Shown here piece by piece: positions 58,301 to 64,000 of a stretch of 64,000 nucleotides of DNA. Source of the DNA: Tribonema minus (taxonomy: Eukaryota > Sar > Xanthophyceae > Tribonematales > Tribonemataceae). Positions within the stretch are counted from its first letter, which is position 1. Each line of letters begins with the position of its first letter. The position numbers were made by a program, and so were the translations under genes. The stretch is from the NCBI GenBank assembly GCA_017506865.1, contig JAFCMP010000083.1, forward strand, positions 248,001 through 312,000, in the 5' to 3' direction. The notes beneath the pieces are model-generated. The model was not told the origin of the DNA. It did not search any database and saw nothing but the letters and a program-made list of their open reading frames with translations.

Positions 58301-61300
58301 AAAGTATGCAGAAAGTTTTGGTCGGTTTCAAGGGTACACTGCCTGGAGCAGGTGACTGGCACACCAGACCTGCGCATTGGAGGACAGTACATGATACAGT
58401 CACCTTCAACTTTAATCGAGCAGGGACCTACGTTAGTATACAAGAGTATTTGCCGGACTGCAGCTTCCGTGGAAACGCACCCAATCGGCCATTAGTCGCC
58501 CTACACTTACACTATGGTAACCATCAGCTTACGGCCATCTCAAACTTCAACATTTAGCCAGGTGCACCTGTTTCGTGTGGACACAGCAGAACCACCACGA
58601 GGATATGCACAACTGCGCAGCGATGCGCGTGCTGCGTCACGCAGCAGCGCACCGCAGGTTTACTTTACCAGGTGACGCACCTCATTGGCCTCCACCATGC
58701 GAGCAGCAGCGACATGTCAGCTGGGACACGCAGGTACGTCACTAGTAATATTTCAACAGATGATGCACCTGGAAGGTTTCCCTGCGCCATGCAGCGGCGA
58801 CGCGTCAGCGGGGCTACGCAGGCACGTCACCACTACTACTTCAACAGGTGACACTACTTCACCGAGTGACGCACCTCACTGGCCTCCACCATGTCAAGCA
58901 GTGTTAGCACGTCAGTGGGGCTACACAAGTAAATCAGAAGTGATATTTCAAAAGGTGATTATACTTCACCAGGTGACGCACCTCGATGGCCTCCACCATA
59001 TCAAGCAGCGGCAGCACGTCAGCGGGGGTACGTAGGTATGTCACCGCGTCGATGATGCCCGGAGGGCACACGGGGATGCAGCGGCCGCAGCCGTAGCACC
59101 TGCGCACACGCGCAAGCGGCGGGCGCACGCGTATCAATGCAGCTGCATCAGACGCGTTGATTTTATGAAGTGCGCATCCTGCGCACTGCGTCATAAACAC
59201 GGCAAGCTCGGTGTGCCTGGCGACAAGTGCAGTTGAAAGCGCCCCCCCCGAACGCCCAACCTACGGTTCACAGGAATGCGACAACGGTCAGATCCACGCC
59301 TAGTGTCGTAACGCTGGTTGAACACCATCGTGTCTGTGCAACAAACCGGATGCTAAGGGCGACATGCGCACACTCGAGTTGGCGGCATGCTCACCAACTG
59401 AGCTCCTCTGCACAAGCGCTAGTCATGTCAGCTCGCGCTGGACGGCCATGGCAGTTGCGGCTGTGACGATGGTCGCATGCACGGCATGCATCATTCAATC
59501 CTCACTGGTCACCACTGTTTCAATCTAGCATTTGAAGTCCATCATCAAAGGCGCCATGCAAACCCTATAAGCCATGGCATGTGCATCTGCTGAGTTCGCC
59601 CGCCCATCGCACGGCAACTCACGCCCCCAATTACGACAGTTACGGCAGTTACGGCGGTTGTCACCTGTCCTCCACCACGCCGCCCAGCGGGTGCGCGCTG
59701 AGGTGCGCCGCCAGCGCGGAGCTGCGCAGGCCGCTGTCTGCGGAGCGCTGCTGCAGAGGATTCACACAGAGACATCGCAGCTGAGTTTCAGTCCAAATCC
59801 ACAGCGGAGATGATCACGGGAGCTGAAGGCAGGAAGTTTAGTGGGAAGATTGAGTTGAATCCGTACTTCAAGTATGGGAGTGTGCATCGGGCCCCGTCTC
59901 GCATTGCTGCGGATACTCAATTATGGGAGTCCTCCAACTGGATTCCAGCGCGCGCGTGAGACTTCAACTTCAATGCAGCACTGCACCGCCCCCGTTCATG
60001 CTATGTCATGATCATCGACATGGCGACTTTGTGTTGAAGTGCACCGCCGGAAAGCCACACACCATGTGCGTTCCGAGGCTGAAGTCAACATCCACATTTG
60101 TGAACCCCAGCACCCACGGCGTGGCAATGCCCCTCAGCCTCCTCTGCTGCCTTCGCATAAATAATGCGCACTGGCGAAGGCACCACGTTTCCGACCAGGG
60201 ATTGCAAGCAGTTAAAGTTTGCACTTGATGTTTACAGTGAAGTTCACAGTATCTGCCCACCTACCTCATCCGGGAAGGCGATGGCCTGCGCGGGGCACAC
60301 ACGCACACGGGCACGGGCAGTCTGGCGGGCAGCTGGCACGCGTCAGAGGCTTCCTAGCGCCTGTCCTCAAGCACTACCAACATTCATGAGCCCCAGCATC
60401 CACGGCGTGGCGATGCCTCGCAGCCTCCTCTGCTGCTCTGCTATGCATGGTGTGCACTGGTGAGGGCACCGCGTCTCCAACTGGTGACTGACTGCACTTG
60501 TTACACACACTTAATGTTTGCACCTGAAGTTTACAATTGAAGCTCACAATGATGTGTGCACTGCAAGTTAAGTTTACACCTGAAGTTTATGACAACCTTA
60601 CACACCTACCCCATGTACCTCATCCAGGAGGGCGATGGCCTGCGCGGGGCACACCCTCTCGCACGGGCGCGGGCAGTCCGGGCAAGCACTTGAAATTGAA
60701 CGTGAAGTTAACGGCAACGATATACGTGCCCCCCACGTTCCTCATCGGGGAAGGCGATGGCCTGCGTGCGGCACACCCTCTCGCATGGGCGCCGGCAGTC
60801 CGGCAAGCTTCTGAGGTTTACAATTGCATTTAAATCTTGAGAAGTTTACAGCAAAGGCGCACCGTACCTACCCACGTACCTCATCCGGGAAGGCAATGGC
60901 CTGCGCGGGGCACACCCTCTCGCAAGGGCGCGGGCAGTCCGCCGGGCAGCGGCGCGCGTCGAAGGCGGCCTTGCGGAAGTGCGGGTCGCGCGCGTCGTCG
61001 TTGACGGAGATCATGGTCCACGGCCGCCGCAGCGACGCGCCGCAGTCCTTGGCGATGGCGAGCGCCGTGTCGATGCCCTGACGCACGCAGCGGCGGATGG
61101 GTGCGGTGCGGCACCGAAGGAAGTGTTTAGTAATGTAAGGATCACAACGGAGCGGCGGCGCGTGCAGCTGTTGTCGAAGGTGACGGTCGCGTGCGGCGTT
61201 TACAGGAAGTGTTTACAGTACCGTAACGTGATGATCGTAATGGGGCGGCGGCGCTGTGCGAAGCGGTTGCTCAAGGTGTCGATGCCTCGGCGGACGCGGT

Positions 61301-62612
61301 CGCGGCGCCACACGAAGTGGGGTTCGCCGCATGAAGTGGTTACAGTATGTACTGTAAGGGTGATAATCGTAGTGGTGTGCAGCGGTGCGGCAAGCGGGCT
61401 GCCGGACGCGGCGACGGATAGGTGCGGCACCGCGTGAAGTGTTTGATCACAGTACTGTAATGTGATGATCGTAATGGGGCGGCGGCGCTGTGTGAAGCGG
61501 TCGCTGAAGGTGACGGATGGGTGCGGCTCCGCGTGGGGTGGTGGTTGGTGAGCACTGGGTTACTGCCACATGGCGTGCGAAGTGGACGCTGCCTGAAGGG
61601 GTGGCGGCGTGTGAAGTGCGGAACACAGTTTGGACACGTGTGCTCACCTCCTGCGCGGCGGCGACGGCGGCGCGCTCCGCACTGCGCCGCATCGCCATCC
61701 ACACCAAACGCAGTACACCGCGTATGCACTTTGGCAACAAGTGTAAATATACATACATACCGGTATGCGCTCACCTCCTGCGCCGCGGCGACGACGGCGC
61801 GCTCCACGGTGCATACGCTGCACAGCGATCCACATCAGCAACAGTAGACCGAGTATGCACTTTAACAAAAAGTGATACTTCAACTACTTGAAGTATACAT
61901 ACCGGTGCGCGCTCACCTGCTACGCCGCGGCTAGGACGGCGCGCTCCGCGCAGTATACCAGGTATGCACGCATTTCAAAATACTCCGAAGTAGTGCACTT
62001 CTTCTTGAAGTACATATACACGCTCACCTCGTGAGCCACGGCAACGACTGTGTGCTCCGTACGTTATACCTGGTACGCACTGCAGCAGCATATGTATATA
62101 CTTCCAAAGCACGTGTATTATGCGCTCACCTCCTGGGCCGCGGTGACGACGGCGTGCTCCGCGGCGCAGTCCACGCAGTCCGCGCCGGCGAGCGTGTAGA
62201 CGAGGGCGAGGTTGCACTTCAGCACAAAGTGTATACTTCAAGTACCTGAAGTATGCATGCTCACCTCCTGCGCGGCGGCACTTCAGCACAAAGTGTATAC
62301 TTCAAGTACTTGAAGTATGCATGCTCACCTCCTGCGCGGCGGCACTTCAGCACAAAGTGTATACTTCAAGTACTTGAAGTATGCATGCTCACCTCCTGCG
62401 CGGCGGCGACGACGGCGCGCTCCGCGGCGCAGTCCACGCAGTCCGCGCCCGCGAGCGTGTAGACGAGGGCGAGGTTGCGCACGTCGCTCGCGTCCTCGAA
62501 CGACGCGCCGCAGATGAGCTTGAAGAACTCGCCGCGCGCCAGGGACTGGTCCGGCGGCTGGCGCCGGATCTCAGGTGGCGGCAGGTGCGGCCGCACCGCA
62601 TCGTACACGGAT
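55331..62612 (-). CDS. ldpA: LdpA-like two-cluster iron-sulphur protein (379 aa visible, 5' exon missing)
   Basis: Minus-strand exons, phase-checked: 62612-62393, 61077-60880, 59750-59665, 59099-58982, 57835-57749, 57045-56980, 56180-55996 and 55508-55331. Order of landmarks: FFKLICGASFEDASDVRNLA and TLAGADCVD near the visible start; RRPWTMISVNDD; first Cys cluster CPADCPRPCERVCP; second, ferredoxin-type, CYGCGRCIPVCP; IWQTDGRPMSGDIGKG; VQLAGGTN; GGYARKVVSDWL. These match cyanobacterial LdpA, which carries Fe-S clusters and passes redox/light state to the circadian clock. In an alga a plastid stroma location is inferred. The first visible exon starts in phase 2, so an upstream exon, likely with the transit peptide, is missing; it lies beyond 62613 or off the window. 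The 55508-55331 exon may instead end at a GC-type donor after DDCTK. Ghost arrays flank at least five exon edges. Confidence 0.92.
58185..58218 (-). repeat. interstitial telomere repeats (CCCTAA)n
   Basis: About five to six units in the LdpA intron between the ferredoxin-type exon and the next; TTAGGG is on the transcript strand. Confidence 0.9.
58665..58935 (-). repeat. three ghost copies of the end of the LdpA ferredoxin-type exon
   Basis: Real end and donor at 58972-59035 (LLDMVEAIE, then GTGCGT). Copies near 58672-58735, 58766-58830 and 58862-58920 keep the GACGCACCT-A-TGG-CTCCACCAT core (plus strand) and the CAGGTACGTCAC-like tail. Period about 100 bp. Confidence 0.88.
60250..60810 (-). 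repeat. three ghost copies of the end of the LdpA first-Cys-cluster exon
   Basis: Real end at 60872-60950. Copies at about 60255-60335, 60607-60690 and 60728-60805 preserve CTCATCC-GG-AGGCGATGGCCT, the CGGGGCACAC run and GGGCGCGGGCAGTC, encoding parts of PCERVCPAQAIAFPDE with its donor. Confidence 0.9.
61085..61580 (-). repeat. ~120-bp degenerate tandem repeats before the LdpA exon at 61077
   Basis: About four to five units sharing GCGGATGGGTGCGG, a GAAGTGTTTA-AGTA-TGTAA-GTGATGATCGTAATGG-type segment and GGCGGCGC. They border the acceptor of the 61077 exon and copy its CGATGCC start loosely. Confidence 0.75.
61640..62350 (-). repeat. seven ghost copies of the end of the first visible LdpA exon
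   Basis: The real end (VDCAAERAVVAAAQE, then GTGAGC; 62391-62470) is copied near 61640-61700, 61768-61815, 61905-61950, 62025-62060, 62125-62220, 62262-62280 and 62325-62345. The last two belong to an exact-looking 64-bp tandem (starts 62215, 62279, 62343) that also carries the palindromic ACTTCAAGTACTTGAAGT. Confidence 0.92.
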
Positions 62613-64000
62613 CTGCGCGTGCAGTAGCATTTATGTATATATCTGTATACTTCAGAAGTACATGAACAAAAAAGTGGTAATTGAATGGTCTGAGTTGAAG
62701 TGAATCGCATTGCATACAATTGCGGGCGGCGGCAGATGCGGCCGTACTACACTGATCTGCAAGAGCAACGGCATGTACCTTTGAGTATATAGGTGTTGCT
62801 GCATCAGTGTAGCATCTTATTCCATAGAGTCTCAGCCGGCCTCCTGATGATGTGGAATGTCAGGCGGCTTCAGCTGCGGCCGCACAGCGTCGTACTGACG
62901 TGCGCAAGCACCGGCACTCATATTTCATGAGCATTGAACCACTTCGGAGATGGCTGCATCAATGGCATTCAATTTGGTACCTGGCACCAAAGCCACCTGT
63001 ACACACGGTGGCAACGCAGTCAGCTGCTATTGTTTCCAAACAAATGACTTCAGCTTCTCCTCGAAGCATGAGATTCGTCACCAGTTGATAGCAATCATGC
63101 GCAGCGCAGGGGGACCGTTGCGCACCCCTGTTCAGCCCCAGGTGACTGGTGGTCATACAACTGCGAGCAGGCCACGCGTGATCATCGGATTCACCACGCA
63201 CGCAGCCGGTGTTTCCGCAACACGTACAGGCGAAAGTACACTACAGCGCCAAGGCAGCTGTCACGCAGTGTTAAGTGTTACCTTCAGAAGTGTGCTGCCT
63301 CTCGGTGCGGCGAGGAGTTGGCATGTGAAGCGCCTGCAGCTGCTGCCTCTGCAGGCCACGCGCCAGCTCCTGATGCCGACATCAGCAGCAGCGCTATCCT
63401 CTACAGAAGTTCCTGTGCTGTTCACCGAGTTGATCTACATGTATACTTGTTGTTGAAAGTGCTGTTGCCTTCGAGCCTCGCGGAGGTGCTCGACACCCGG
63501 CGTGTGTCAACATCAATTGCCCACTGCAGCTCTTGTGCGGATGTGTGCGCGATTACTGCAAGCAAGTCCACTGTGTGTCAGCAGCTAAAATGAGTTGGGG
63601 ACGAAACTGGCAGTTTGTTGACATCGACCGCCAAGGATTGCCATTCCAAATGAATGGCGACAGAATAGTGAATCAGCGTTTTGAGGAGCTGTCAGCGTGT
63701 TTTCTGTCACTGTAGTCAAATAAGTGACACCGAACATCCTGACAGCGGCCCTAGGCCTTGTATAGACACTGTGACACTGGCAGCAAAATTATGAGCAACT
63801 CAGGCAAAGTCGCTGCTGCAAGCTCGATGTTAACGTGGGAACTCGGATCGTTTCTCACTACTGACAATGAACTGCAGGCAGTATCACACACCTTGGCTCT
63901 GCAATGTTTGCACCACTCAGCACTCTGGCGTACTTCAGCTGGCTCCCGCTGCAGCCATGTCCCAGAAACCCATCCACATGTCCTCCGTGCCCAATTAGCA
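62613..64000. other. upstream region of LdpA, first exon not identified
   Basis: Holds two ghost copies of the acceptor region of the first visible exon (about 62722-62765 and 62860-62905, plus-strand GCGGC-TCAG-TGCGGCCGCAC-type). No exon ending in the required phase could be recognised. A short plus-strand frame at 63590-63715 (MSWGRNWQFVDIDRQG) has no known family and is not called. Confidence 0.45.

Noticed and set aside
1-64000. tRNA, rRNA, retrotransposon or DNA transposon
   Set aside because: No reverse transcriptase, transposase, long terminal or inverted repeats, or tRNA-like folds were recognised on reading; a dedicated search was not possible.

Overview
This is nuclear DNA of a eukaryote, most likely a photosynthetic stramenopile of the xanthophyte or brown-algal type. 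The evidence is: many short GC-rich exons joined by GT-AG introns; interstitial (TTAGGG)n tracts; an ankyrin-type protein whose repeats carry the WARxxGCPWD signature common in stramenopiles; and a nuclear copy of the cyanobacterial LdpA iron-sulphur protein, presumably plastid-derived. The lineage is an inference; no rRNA or organelle marker is present.

Six multi-exon genes could be assembled by hand from motifs, splice sites and codon phase. (1) 1512-5021, minus: a 362-aa alpha/beta hydrolase of the HSL family, with an N-terminal exon of a probable paralogue at 477-632. (2) 5519-30264, plus: a ~25-kb, ~31-exon gene for a ~2,100-aa protein with a STAND/NACHT-like P-loop NTPase, two EF-hands, a nephrocystin-3-like module and a long coiled-coil tail. 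(3) 31669-34233, minus: a 434-aa secreted or Golgi exostosin-like glycosyltransferase. (4) 38131-44483, minus: an ankyrin-type repeat protein with one GC-AG intron. (5) 45508-53572, minus: a complete 498-aa SLC38/AVT-type amino-acid transporter in 8 exons. (6) 55331-62612, minus: an LdpA-like protein in 8 visible exons, its first (transit-peptide) exon not found. Genes 1 and 2 diverge from a ~500-bp gap, genes 2 and 3 converge, and genes 3-6 run in one direction. The genes share no obvious pathway; membrane transport, glycosylation, plastid redox sensing and Ca/NTP signalling sit side by side.

The most striking feature is not a gene. In all six genes the introns carry partial extra copies ('ghosts') of the edge of the neighbouring exon, including its splice site, in tandem arrays of one to nine copies with periods of about 60-250 bp. 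Copies of exon ends lie just after the real donor; copies of exon starts lie just before the real acceptor. This looks like intron growth, and perhaps intron birth, by local tandem duplication across splice junctions. Long poly-C tracts (15-31 nt, on the transcript strand) often serve as the polypyrimidine tract, and several short telomere-repeat tracts lie in introns, one starting exactly at a splice donor.

Two exons of the giant gene (6722-7446 and 18598-18845) need one extra base to keep frame. Both contain or adjoin homopolymers, so assembly error is the likely cause. All gene models are hand-built from the sequence and have no transcript support.
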